DNA of 64,000 bases from Oleiharenicola sp. (GTDB lineage: Bacteria; Verrucomicrobiota; Verrucomicrobiia; Opitutales; Opitutaceae): the NCBI GenBank assembly GCA_025363455.1, contig JANYDW010000066.1, positions 1 to 64,000 on the forward strand. The letters run 5' to 3'. The translations under genes and the position numbers were made by a program. The notes beneath the pieces are model-generated. The model did no database searches. It was not told where the DNA came from and saw nothing but the letters and a program-made list of their open reading frames with translations. Below are positions 1 to 9,917 of this stretch, one piece after another. Position 1 is the stretch's first letter. The number at the start of each line of letters is the position of its first letter.

Positions 1-139
1 GAGTATGAATGGATTGCTGGAGACTCACGGCGAGGCGGTTCATGCCCCTCACAGCGACTTGCGCCGCCCGAGGGGCAACCTCTCAGCGTGGCCGGTTTTG
101 AAGTGGCCCTACCTGGCCGGTTTTGGGTGGCCACTGACA
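1..139. mobile_element. IS21-like element terminus (partial; element would extend left of the window)
   Basis: Two copies of TGGCCGGTTTTG (89-100, 114-125) followed by GGTGGCCACTGACA; repeated internal binding-site-like motifs next to a TGACA/TGTCA tip resemble IS21-family ends. No intact transposase in window. Confidence 0.4.
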
Positions 140-295
140 GCAAGGTGACCGGTCGCAGCCACAAACAGGTGATGCGGGCTGCGCGCAAGGCGCTGCGCGA
201 AATGGCATCGGCTGGACGGGCGAAAACTCAGAGCAAGACGAGGAACTGATCCGGAGAGAAGCGGAGCAAAAGCAGGGTTGGATTTACCGCTAATG

Positions 296-475
296 GGATT
301 CATCAACGGATGAATCCTTGGACGTGCGCGGCGACTGATCGTCGCCGCTGATTGGCTCTGGGGCCTGCTGATCGCAGGCTGGGATTTTGTGGTCTGCGAC
401 TAGCAGACCCCTCCGAACCTTCACCGGAGACGATTAGTCGGAGGGGTTGAGCAAAGGTTCGCCTGTTGGCGAACC
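296..475. repeat. Array of consecutive perfect hairpins (TRRTC-loop type)
   Basis: GGATTCATC-AACG-GATGAATCC (296-317), GCGGCGAC-TGATC-GTCGCCGC (328-348), GCCTGC-TGATC-GCAGGC (363-379), GGTCTGC-GACTA-GCAGACC (391-409), CCCTCCGA..TCGGAGGG (409-445), GGTTCGCC-TGTT-GGCGAACC (456-475). Confidence 0.85.
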
Positions 476-478
476 TGA

Positions 479-664
479 TTAGTGGTTAACCCCAAACTGG
501 ATTCCGGTTTCCTCGGCTTCGACCTCCAGCCAGAGTCGGATGGCTTCCTTGATATTGGCCAGGGCTTCGTCGCGGGTAGTTCCCTGCGAGTGGCAGCCCG
601 GTAAATCGGGACAGCTCACCGCCCAGCCCTCGTCGGATTGGAAGAGCGTCACGCGGTAGTTCAT
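479..664 (-). CDS. HicB-like type II toxin-antitoxin / HicB-fold protein (61 aa, orphan)
   Basis: MNYRVTLFQSDEGWAVSCPDLPGCHSQGTTRDEALANIKEAIRLWLEVEAEE is the HicB signature (CPDLPGCxSxGxTxxEAxxNIxEAI). ATG at 662-664; the longer ORF start is spurious. Confidence 0.8.
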   Translation of the reverse strand: MNYRVTLFQSDEGWAVSCPDLPGCHSQGTTRDEALANIKEAIRLWLEVEAEETGIQFGVNH

Positions 665-759
665 GGAGGGAATAGTCGTCAGAAAGGAGCCGAGGTCAAG
701 TTTGCCGGCGAAGTAGGAATTGCAACACGCAGGCGCATATACCGCAAGTTTTGGACGGG

Positions 760-1359
760 TTAGCTCCCTCGGGCGTGCTGAATTTTCAGCACGGCGATGA
801 TCCAGATCAAGGCGGCTGCGACTAGCGGTGGACCGACATTCTTCCACGTCCACAAGATTCCTGTGCAATACCAACCTGGCTGCAGAGTGGCCAAGAACAC
901 ATGCGCCGTGAAAAGAAACGAAACCGAAATCACGGCCTTCTCTGGCAGAGGCGATATCATGGACATGAAAATGGCCGCGAGCAGCGCCGTCATCACAAGC
1001 ACATGCATCCATCCCGCTTTGCTGATGTCCAGATACCATTTTCCGGTTTCATGGACGGGGAACATGTGGCCTGTAATCCCCTCGGCTCGAAACGATTTTG
1101 CCCACTGTGCATGAGCAATGACCGTAGCCACGAGCGCGACTAGTAACATAGCAAGGGCGAGCAGGCGGTTTTTAGAAAAGTAGGGGAAGGCCAAGCCTGT
1201 CGCTACCGACAAAATGATCAGGTCGCTCCACATCCCACCGTGATTCAGGAACCCCATTTTCACGCCCCTGTGTGTAAGGGTTCCTTCCATTGCAGAAACT
1301 ACGCCCGATAAGAGAACAGCGACAACTACCACGGAAAATGCTGCAAAACTAAAGTTCAC
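760..1359 (-). CDS. Hypothetical integral membrane protein
   Basis: 199 aa, several hydrophobic segments; no family recognised. Confidence 0.6.
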   Translation of the reverse strand: MNFSFAAFSVVVVAVLLSGVVSAMEGTLTHRGVKMGFLNHGGMWSDLIILSVATGLAFPYFSKNRLLALAMLLVALVATVIAHAQWAKSFRAEGITGHMFPVHETGKWYLDISKAGWMHVLVMTALLAAIFMSMISPLPEKAVISVSFLFTAHVFLATLQPGWYCTGILWTWKNVGPPLVAAALIWIIAVLKIQHARGS

Positions 1360-1381
1360 GCGTCGGTTCTGATTCAGTAGC

Positions 1382-3274
1382 CTAATCAGGTTTCGCTACG
1401 GATTCGGTGAGTTTCAGCGCGAGGTGAACGAGTGGGTCGTCATGTTTCTTCTGCCACTTGCGGGTTTCAGCTATGGCAGTCTGTAGTTGTGCGAAGGTAA
1501 CGATTGGTAGCCGTCCTTGCGCTCGGCGCATGAGCCACAAAAGGTGGGCGATCCGAAGGCAGCCGTCATCGTGATAGAGTGGGTTCTCGAACCACTTTGT
1601 AGCATCCGCAATGGCGGCGGTTACTTGGTCTGGGGTTCCGCGGTCACCGGCGAGCCATAGGTGGGCCACACGCACCATGCGATCTTCTTTGGAGCCCGAG
1701 GTCTCCAACCAAGTGCGGGTTTGCTGAAGGACTTCGGCAACGTGATTATTGGCCATCCCCGCGAGCCAAATGATGCCCCAGCGCACCAAAGTGTCGTTCA
1801 CAGCTGGATTCTGTTCGAGCCAACGGTATGTTCGCATAAGGACGCGCACTATCGCATCGTAGTCTGCCTGTCGCCCAGTCAACCACAGTAGAAATGCGTG
1901 TGCCAGACCACTGGTATGCTCGCGATCAAGCCAGGAATTTATTTTCTCAATAGCTACCGGCACCCAATCTCGTTCACTTGGGGCAGTCCCTTCGGGCGGA
2001 AAAATGAATCGCACCGCCTCAGGTAGCGTCTCTCGATGTGAAGTGATACTACAGATTCGCTTCACGAACACGGACGAGTTTCCCTGAACTTTCAGCCATT
2101 GCAAAAGCGATGCCCGCGTCAATGCATCCTCCAGGTGCCTCCGCACAAAATCAGGTTCCGGGATTGTTCTGCTCATGAATCCATCAATGGTTTGCTTCCA
2201 AGAACTTTCATCCAGCTTTAAGGTTAAGATTCCGGTTGATGGTAAAGGGGCGGCCAAAAACTTGGCGGTGGCATAAGCCAAATCGATGGCCTTTTGCGGC
2301 GCGCCACGTCTGAGGACAGCCCAAGTTAGGACTGCACGGAGAAAGATATCGTTGGGGTGTTTGGCCAGTCGCTTCAGTCCCAAGTCGAAGCACGCGTTCA
2401 TCTCGTTAAAAGTGCCTCTCCACTCCACAATACTCACGCCTACCAGGCAGTCGGAGAACAACGCGTCATCAATCACCCGACCTGAAGTTCTTGCTGCATT
2501 GCCATTGTGCTCTTTGGACACTGGTTGGCCATTGGCGGAATCGAATGGCGTGCTTTTCTCAGCCAAGGAGTGTATTAAGTTAGGAAGCGCACTTAGATTC
2601 AAAGTACCGCGTATCAAGTTAGCTAGTGTCACAATTCTAGTGTCGTCCAACAACTGGTACTCGCTAGATTCATGATCCCAGTATATCTCTACGCAGCCAA
2701 CTGGCAGGTAATTTCTTATGGTGATCCTTTTCCTGCGTTTGCCTACAGCACTTGTGTCGAGTTTGAATATCTTTAGTTTCACGGAGCGATCAGACTTATC
2801 TCCTAACAGTCCCTTGAAGCTTAGATTATTGCTGCCGTTAATTGCATTGAATAACTGCGCAGAGGGATCCTGTGGATTACAAAACCAATATGTTTGCCCC
2901 GGCTTACTCGCAGCCTTCCAAATACGGTATTGTAGAAAGAATAATGCAAATGATGGTCCAAGCTTAGACCAAGGAAGTGGATATGTGTCGTGACCTTGCT
3001 CTAAAAAATTCGGATTTGCTGATGAATCATCGCAATATTCGACCTTTGTGAGAGAGACCGGCTGTGAACCAGTGAAAAACAATCGCAAATATCGACCCTG
3101 AGTCGGAAGTAGTTTGGCCTCTGAAGATGGCGTGCTTGTCAGAGCCGCATTAGTCTCACTAGTTGACTTTAGATTCATGACAGCACTCGTGGTTAAGGAG
3201 ATTACTAACCACCAATTTGACAGCTGGCAATCTGCTTTCAGAACTGTTCCGAATGCTTCCGAAATCGCTGCCAT
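1382..3274 (-). CDS. Hypothetical protein with C-terminal TPR-like Trp/Leu helical repeats
   Basis: 630 aa; C-terminal ~35-40 aa repeats (RWLEQNPAVNDTLVRWGIIWLAG... / TWLETSGSKEDRMVRVAHLWLAG... / KWFENPLYHDDGCLRIAHLLWL...). Start may be internal (Met at about 3178). Confidence 0.6.
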   Translation of the reverse strand: MAAISEAFGTVLKADCQLSNWWLVISLTTSAVMNLKSTSETNAALTSTPSSEAKLLPTQGRYLRLFFTGSQPVSLTKVEYCDDSSANPNFLEQGHDTYPLPWSKLGPSFALFFLQYRIWKAASKPGQTYWFCNPQDPSAQLFNAINGSNNLSFKGLLGDKSDRSVKLKIFKLDTSAVGKRRKRITIRNYLPVGCVEIYWDHESSEYQLLDDTRIVTLANLIRGTLNLSALPNLIHSLAEKSTPFDSANGQPVSKEHNGNAARTSGRVIDDALFSDCLVGVSIVEWRGTFNEMNACFDLGLKRLAKHPNDIFLRAVLTWAVLRRGAPQKAIDLAYATAKFLAAPLPSTGILTLKLDESSWKQTIDGFMSRTIPEPDFVRRHLEDALTRASLLQWLKVQGNSSVFVKRICSITSHRETLPEAVRFIFPPEGTAPSERDWVPVAIEKINSWLDREHTSGLAHAFLLWLTGRQADYDAIVRVLMRTYRWLEQNPAVNDTLVRWGIIWLAGMANNHVAEVLQQTRTWLETSGSKEDRMVRVAHLWLAGDRGTPDQVTAAIADATKWFENPLYHDDGCLRIAHLLWLMRRAQGRLPIVTFAQLQTAIAETRKWQKKHDDPLVHLALKLTESVAKPD

Positions 3275-3397
3275 CTTTATTCGCCAAAAAGTCTGCGATT
3301 ATGGCGTCAGTCACCCAGGCAACCGATCCTTCCGGACTCAATTCGTGAGCGCTAGATAGGCCGGCCCGAGGGTGATGATAATAGGAGATCAAGCGCC

Positions 3398-3619
3398 ATG
3401 TGGGGATTTAAATCCAGTGAAGAAATAGCTGCCGAGGCTGCTTCTGAGCGTGCCGAGGCTGAGCGTATAGAAGCAGTTGAAGAGCACAATCGAGGCCAAC
3501 GAGAGGGGGCTGAGTCCTCCCTGAGCGACCGTCTCGTCCACAACACAATTGGAAATCTCGTGCATAGCGAGGAATTCAATAACGGTTACGACAACGCCAC
3601 GCGTGGGAAGCTCCTCTAA
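3398..3619 (+). CDS. Small charged hypothetical protein (73 aa)
   Basis: ORF with Ala/Glu-rich helical N-terminus, followed by a strong hairpin. Confidence 0.5.
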   Translation: MWGFKSSEEIAAEAASERAEAERIEAVEEHNRGQREGAESSLSDRLVHNTIGNLVHSEEFNNGYDNATRGKLL

Positions 3620-3636
3620 CTGAGCAGGGTAAACAA

Positions 3637-3663
3637 GGCGGCCGAGGCAAATCCTCGGCCGCC
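3637..3663 (+). terminator. Strong hairpin, probable terminator
   Basis: GGCGGCCGAGG-CAAAT-CCTCGGCCGCC, followed by CTTTGCC; weak T-run. Confidence 0.5.
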
Positions 3664-3685
3664 CTTTGCCTCAAATATCACTAAC

Positions 3686-4369
3686 ATGACTACGAACAGT
3701 AATTTCCTGGTTCAGGCACTAGTTGCAGCGATTGTCGCGGTGGGTTGCCTGATTCTGACTGGCTGCGCTGGTCTTGCGATGGAAGCAGGGGCTGCGCGCA
3801 TAGCCCTCGGTCGAGCCGCTATTGGCGCGGGAACCGTCACGCTGGGAGAAATGGCGATCGTGCCCGAGGTGGTGGCAACCGAGGCAGTGGCAATGCGGGT
3901 GGGTGCCATGAGCGTCGGCAGGATGACAGGAGCGGCAGAGGTTCGTGCCGCCACATCGGTCATGGCGCGTTCTACAGCCGGTGAGTTCGTCGGCTACATT
4001 GAACGCGATGCGGGCGAGGTTGTCGTGCGCGATGCCGCCAGGAATGTGCTGTCGCGCAGTGTACCACTAAACAACCGCATCATACACATGAACCGTTACG
4101 GCCGGGAAGTCGGAGTCTCAGAGTGGTCTGACTCCTCGATGACAACGCTTGATCACTATATCCTTAAAGAAAATGGTCCTCGGCTTTTCACGGGTCGCGA
4201 CGTCGTGGTTGATGACTTTATCGAGCATTATGATGCTGGTCTGAAATACATCGGTAGATCGCCGCTGCTGGGTGAAGCCGGCCAAGCAGCTGGTGCCAAC
4301 GGCAGTATCATGCTCAATATCGCGGCGTTGGCTGCCGCCGCGGCTGCGACTCAAGAGGAGCGGCACTGA
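3686..4369 (+). CDS. Putative lipoprotein
   Basis: N-terminal signal with lipobox-like LTGC (VAVGCLILTGCAG), Ala/Val/Met-rich stretch, then a polar C-terminal domain. Confidence 0.6.
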   Translation: MTTNSNFLVQALVAAIVAVGCLILTGCAGLAMEAGAARIALGRAAIGAGTVTLGEMAIVPEVVATEAVAMRVGAMSVGRMTGAAEVRAATSVMARSTAGEFVGYIERDAGEVVVRDAARNVLSRSVPLNNRIIHMNRYGREVGVSEWSDSSMTTLDHYILKENGPRLFTGRDVVVDDFIEHYDAGLKYIGRSPLLGEAGQAAGANGSIMLNIAALAAAAAATQEERH

Positions 4370-4383
4370 CAATCGCGGTACAC

Positions 4384-4956
4384 ATGTTGCAGAAAGAACA
4401 GCCTCTCGCCGACGGGATATTGGCTCCACTGGATGCCCAGGAGCGCCGTTGGAGCGGGCTGCGGGCAGGGCGAGCGGGCAAGCTGGGCATAGGTTTGTTC
4501 GCGGCGCGCGACTATTCACAAGGGGAGACCGTATTGGTCTTTCGTGGTCCCGTGCTTTCCCTGAAGGAAACATTGGCTCTGGGGCGGCGGTTCAGCTACT
4601 ACCCGGTTCAGATCGGACCAGGCCAATACGTGGATGTCACAGCTGAAGGGGAACCGGCGACATTCCTAAACCATGGCTGCGGCCGGAACTCAAACTGTGG
4701 GATCAGGGGCTTGACCGAGTTGTGGGCCCTGCGGGAGATCAAAGCTGGCGAGCAATTGCTCTTCGACTATGCGCTCACTTCGGAAGGTGATCCCGAGCAG
4801 ATGATCTGTCGCTGTGGCAGCAAGGATTGCCGTAGGGTTGTCGGCAATTTCAGCGATATGGACACCAAGACCAAGCGGTACTTTCTCAGGCTGGGTGCGG
4901 TGAGCGAGTTTGTTGTCGTGATCCTAAAGAAGGCGGGGAAGCTGCGCAAATATTAA
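4384..4956 (+). CDS. SET-domain protein (putative lysine methyltransferase) with post-SET-like Cys motif
   Basis: KLGIGLFAARDYSQGETVLVFRGP, FLNHGCGRNSNCGI (NHSCxPN-like), ALREIKAGEQLLFDY (GEELxxDY-like), CRCGSKDCRRVVG (post-SET CxCGxxxCRG-like). Confidence 0.85.
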   Translation: MLQKEQPLADGILAPLDAQERRWSGLRAGRAGKLGIGLFAARDYSQGETVLVFRGPVLSLKETLALGRRFSYYPVQIGPGQYVDVTAEGEPATFLNHGCGRNSNCGIRGLTELWALREIKAGEQLLFDYALTSEGDPEQMICRCGSKDCRRVVGNFSDMDTKTKRYFLRLGAVSEFVVVILKKAGKLRKY

Positions 4957-5054
4957 GGAATCGTCTGCAAGCAGGCTCCTATAGGACGCCGCGTTCTCTG
5001 TGTCCTCCGTGTTTAATGGTTGAAATAAAGGCGGTTGAGGAAACCGCCACTACC

Positions 5055-6968
5055 TCACACTTTCGCTTTCTCCGGCAGGGCCTTGGTGGCGACCTCGGTC
5101 TTGAAGCGGGTGATGACGTCGGCGACCTTGAGCACGCCTTCGTCGCCCTTGGCGCGGGAGCGGACGGAGACGCTTTGCGCCTCAGCCTCCTTCTGGCCGA
5201 GCACGAGCACGTAGGGCACCTTGTCGATCTCACCGCGGCGGATCTTGGCGCCGAGTTTGTCGGAGTGGGAATCGAGCGTCACGCGTAGATCGGCGGCCTG
5301 CATCTGGGCGAGCACAGCCTGGGCGTAGTCCATGACCTTGTCGCTGATCGGCACGAGGCGGATCTGCTCGGGGGCGAGCCAGAGCGGGAAGTCGCCGCCG
5401 AAGTGCTCGATGAGCACGCCGCAGAAGCGCTCCATCGAGCCGAAGGGCGCGCGGTGGATCATGACGGGGCGGTGCGCGGTGTTGTCGGCGCCGATGTAGG
5501 TGAGGTCGAAGCGGACGGGCAGGTTGTAGTCCACCTGCACGGTGCCGAGCTGCCACTCGCGGCCGATGACGTCCTTGATGACGAAATCGATCTTCGGGCC
5601 GTAGAAGGCGGCCTCGCCGGGCTCCTCGGTGAAGGGCACGCCGAGCGTCTGCGCGGCGGCGCGGCACGCGGCCTCGGCTTTGTCCCAGTTCGCCGGGTCG
5701 CCGGTGTATTTGTTGGAGTCGGGGTCGCGCAGGCCGACGCGCACGCGGTAGTCGGACATGCCGAGCGTGGTGAGGACGGTCTTCACGAGGGAAAGGCAGC
5801 CGATGATCTCCTTGGGCACCTGTTCCTCGGTGCAGAAGAGGTGGGCGTCGTCCTGGGTGAAACCGCGGACGCGGGTCATGCCGTTGAGCTCGCCGGACTG
5901 TTCCCAGCGGTAAACGGTGCCGAATTCCGCGAAGCGCACGGGGAGGTCGCGGTAACTGTGCGGCTGCGAGGCGAAGATCTTGATGTGGTGCGGGCAGTTC
6001 ATCGGCTTCAGGAGGAAGCCGTCGATCAGCTGGTCGTCGGGGAGGATGCGGTCCTTGGTGATGGTTTCGGTGCCGGTGAGCTTGTTGACCTTCTCAGCGA
6101 GGTGCACGGAGACGGCCTCGATGCGGTTCGACATCTCGGCGCAGGAGCAGCCGGAGGAGATGAGCTGGTCGAGGGCGTCACGCTCGACGACGGGCGGGAA
6201 CTGCGAGTCCTTGTAGTAGGGGAAGTGGCCCGAGGTCTTGTAGAGCGAGAGGCGGCCGATGTGCGGCGTGAAGACCTGCGAGTAGCCCTGCTTGCGGAGC
6301 TCGCCGGAGATGAAGTCCTGCAACTGCTGGCGCAGGATCGAGCCGTTGGGCGTCCAGAGGATGAGGCCCTGGCCGACGTCCTCGTCGATGTGGAACAGCT
6401 TCAGCTCGCGGCCGAGTTTGCGGTGGTCGCGGAGCTTGGCCTGCTCGAGCTGCACGAGGTAGTTGGCGAGTTCCTCCTTCGTCGCGAAGGCCGTGCCGTA
6501 GATGCGCTGGAGCTGCTGATTGGTCTCGTCGCCCCGGTGATAGGCGCCGGCGATGGAGAGGAGTTTGAAGGCCTTTAACTTAGCCGTGTAGCGGACGTGG
6601 GTGCCGGCGCAGAGGTCGGTGAACTCTCCGTTGGTGTAGAAGGAGATTTTTTCGTCCGCCGGGATGTCGGCAAGGCGGCCGAGTTTGAATCGCTCCTGCC
6701 CGCGGGCCTTGATGATCTCGACGGCCTCCTCGCGTGAGACCTCCTTGCGGTCAAAGCGCTGGTTCTCGTCGGCGATCTTCTTCATCTCGGCCTCGAGCTT
6801 GGCGAGGTCTTCCATCGTCAGCTTGTGGGCGAGATCGATGTCGTAGTAGAAGCCCGTGTCGGTCGGCGGGCCGATGTCGAGTTTGGCATCAGGGAAGATG
6901 CGGAGGACGGCGGTCGCCAATACGTGCGAGCACGAGTGGCGGAGTTCTTCGAGCGGGGACATCGACAT
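5055..6968 (-). CDS. thrS: Threonyl-tRNA synthetase (no TGS domain)
   Basis: HSCSHVLATAV, GFYYDIDL, DLCAGTHV, LKPMNCPHHIKIF, RWEQSGELNGMTRVRGFTQDDAHLFC, APFGSMERFCGVLIEHFGGDFPLWLAPEQIRL. Confidence 0.95.
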   Translation of the reverse strand: MSMSPLEELRHSCSHVLATAVLRIFPDAKLDIGPPTDTGFYYDIDLAHKLTMEDLAKLEAEMKKIADENQRFDRKEVSREEAVEIIKARGQERFKLGRLADIPADEKISFYTNGEFTDLCAGTHVRYTAKLKAFKLLSIAGAYHRGDETNQQLQRIYGTAFATKEELANYLVQLEQAKLRDHRKLGRELKLFHIDEDVGQGLILWTPNGSILRQQLQDFISGELRKQGYSQVFTPHIGRLSLYKTSGHFPYYKDSQFPPVVERDALDQLISSGCSCAEMSNRIEAVSVHLAEKVNKLTGTETITKDRILPDDQLIDGFLLKPMNCPHHIKIFASQPHSYRDLPVRFAEFGTVYRWEQSGELNGMTRVRGFTQDDAHLFCTEEQVPKEIIGCLSLVKTVLTTLGMSDYRVRVGLRDPDSNKYTGDPANWDKAEAACRAAAQTLGVPFTEEPGEAAFYGPKIDFVIKDVIGREWQLGTVQVDYNLPVRFDLTYIGADNTAHRPVMIHRAPFGSMERFCGVLIEHFGGDFPLWLAPEQIRLVPISDKVMDYAQAVLAQMQAADLRVTLDSHSDKLGAKIRRGEIDKVPYVLVLGQKEAEAQSVSVRSRAKGDEGVLKVADVITRFKTEVATKALPEKAKV

Positions 6969-7134
6969 GGCGGGTGTTGGTTGTGGTCCCCCTTACGAAT
7001 GGAGGGCCGGAGGTACCTATCCCGCGGCTGCGGGACAGGGCCGAAGGCGCAGATTGGCCGGGAGTTTTGCCGGCTGTCAATGCCGGGTTGGCTCAAGGCA
7101 GATTGGCCACAAAAAGCACAAAAAGCGCAAAAAT

Positions 7135-7221
7135 GGAGGGCCCGCGTCCCTGCGGGCCGGGCGGAGGGTAGGGCGGCGGCTCCGTTCGCCGCCGCGGCGC
7201 GGAACGGAGTCCGCGCCCTAC
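7135..7221. repeat. REP/BIME-like palindromes (GGAGGGCCCGCGTCCCTGCGGGCC plus GTAGGGCGGCGGCTCCGTTCGCC..CCGCGCCCTAC)
   Basis: Inverted pair headed GTAG/CTAC; same family at 11021-11074 and 52328-52381. Confidence 0.75.
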
Positions 7222-7373
7222 CTATTTCTTCACCGGCTCGAGCTTGTAGCCGTCCTTGCCGTCGAGCATGGACCAGCCGGCGGCGGCGAGTTCCTTGCGC
7301 AGGGCGTCGGCTCCGGTCCAGTCCTTGGTGTGCTTAGCAGTCCAGGGCTTTTCGACCAGGGCGATGATGACGC
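7222..7373 (-). pseudogene. Remnant of a cysS 3' end (C-terminal ~45 codons only)
   Basis: Reverse-strand translation VEKPWTAKHTKDWTGADALRKELAAAGWSMLDGKDGYKLEPVKK* aligns with the C-terminus of intact cysS, AEKRWAAKQAKDWTGADALRKELHDRRWVMFDAKDGYKLEPLKR*. Confidence 0.9.
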
Positions 7374-7492
7374 CTGCAGCGCAATCGCGATTGCTCAAAT
7401 TAGCTTAAGAATAGAGGGTTTGAGGACACTAGCTGTCGTTAGTTAAATAGCACCCGACGCAGTTTTCACATTCTCAGCGCGAGGACCTCTCC

Positions 7493-7912
7493 ATGATTTT
7501 TAAAATCGATTGTATCTGCGATAGCTCCACGATGAGTAAAACCAACGGGCCCCTTTGTGATAATTGGGTTGTGACCATTGAAGCACCGAGTGCGCGAATT
7601 GCTGAGTATCTGGTGTTGAGTAACTATCCGGGGGTAATGCATGCAAAAGCTACAATTGCTGAGCCTTTGTCGTTTTTTAAATCTTTGATTGCCTTGTTTA
7701 GGGCACCCAGCGCTGCAGTAGTTTTTACCTTGGAACTCGAATGCATGCGGCGATTGGGCTATCGCGAAGGTTGGTTCGACATGGAACGCGGAAGACGTCC
7801 AAGCTTTGAGGATTGGGATTTAGATGAAGCGAGATGGCCAAAGAGTGAGAACGAAATCCCTGTGATCACGCGTTACGCAGACGGACTTCATCAGGATCGC
7901 CTTATAGAATGA
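7493..7912 (+). CDS. Hypothetical protein (139 aa), lower-GC cargo between cysS remnant and cysS
   Basis: Intact ORF in AT-richer DNA convergent to cysS; no family recognised. Confidence 0.6.
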   Translation: MIFKIDCICDSSTMSKTNGPLCDNWVVTIEAPSARIAEYLVLSNYPGVMHAKATIAEPLSFFKSLIALFRAPSAAVVFTLELECMRRLGYREGWFDMERGRRPSFEDWDLDEARWPKSENEIPVITRYADGLHQDRLIE

Positions 7913-7943
7913 ACGCTTACTACTGAGGCGAATATCTTCTATG

Positions 7944-9332
<1,389 letters not shown>

Positions 9333-9410
9333 GAAGCAGACGGGTGGCCACAAAAGGCGCAAAAAGCACAAAATTATCAACCCCGGATTACAGAGACCAA
9401 ACCACCGGAC

Positions 9411-9672
9411 TTTTAACCACTAATGACCACTTATGGGCCACTAATTGAGATCAATGCATCGGAGGGCACCACGAAACACACTAAACACCCGAAAAACTAT
9501 CAATGCAGAGGCCGACGCCTTTTATTTGTTACTATCGAAGTCAGTGAATCTCCTCGGTTTCACTCTTTAGTGTGTTTCGTGTTTTTCGTGGTTAACTCCG
9601 ATCGAATCGGTCGAGCTGTAATCACAGTCCGGATTAGTGAAAATTAGTGTGGCTTAGTGGTGCCCTCCGGTC
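9411..9672. repeat. Long imperfect inverted repeat built from 10-bp-period CCACTAATGA-type units
   Basis: CCACTAATGA/CCACTTATGGG/CCACTAATTGA near 9418-9450 against TTAGTGAAAA/TTAGTGTGGC/TTAGTGGTGC near 9635-9665; arms CGGAGGGCACCAC and GTGGTGCCCTCCG. Confidence 0.7.
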
Positions 9673-9917
9673 CGGGGCCTTTAAAGCTTAGGTCCGAACC
9701 ACCAGACCTCAAACCTCGGAGTGTTTGCCACAAAGAACACAAAAAGGATCCGTCCGCCGTTCGAATGACTTCCGTGCGCCTATAGGCGCCTTGAGAGCAT
9801 AGTCCCTCAACGATACTTCGTGTTTTTCGTGGCCAAAATTCCGGGGATTCTGGTTCTGTCATGAAAAGTTTAGCGTGAAATGGCGCTGAATAGTGGTTTA
9901 CTCCGGTTTCCGTCACC

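Noticed and set aside
296-475. Possible CRISPR array
   Set aside because: Units are self-complementary hairpins with different stems, not identical repeats with spacers; no cas genes in the window.
5403-6578. 391-aa + strand ORF
   Set aside because: Antisense shadow of thrS.
9411-9900. Riboswitch or structured regulatory RNA upstream of hemB
   Set aside because: The structure is explained by periodic inverted repeats of dispersed families; no known riboswitch core recognised.
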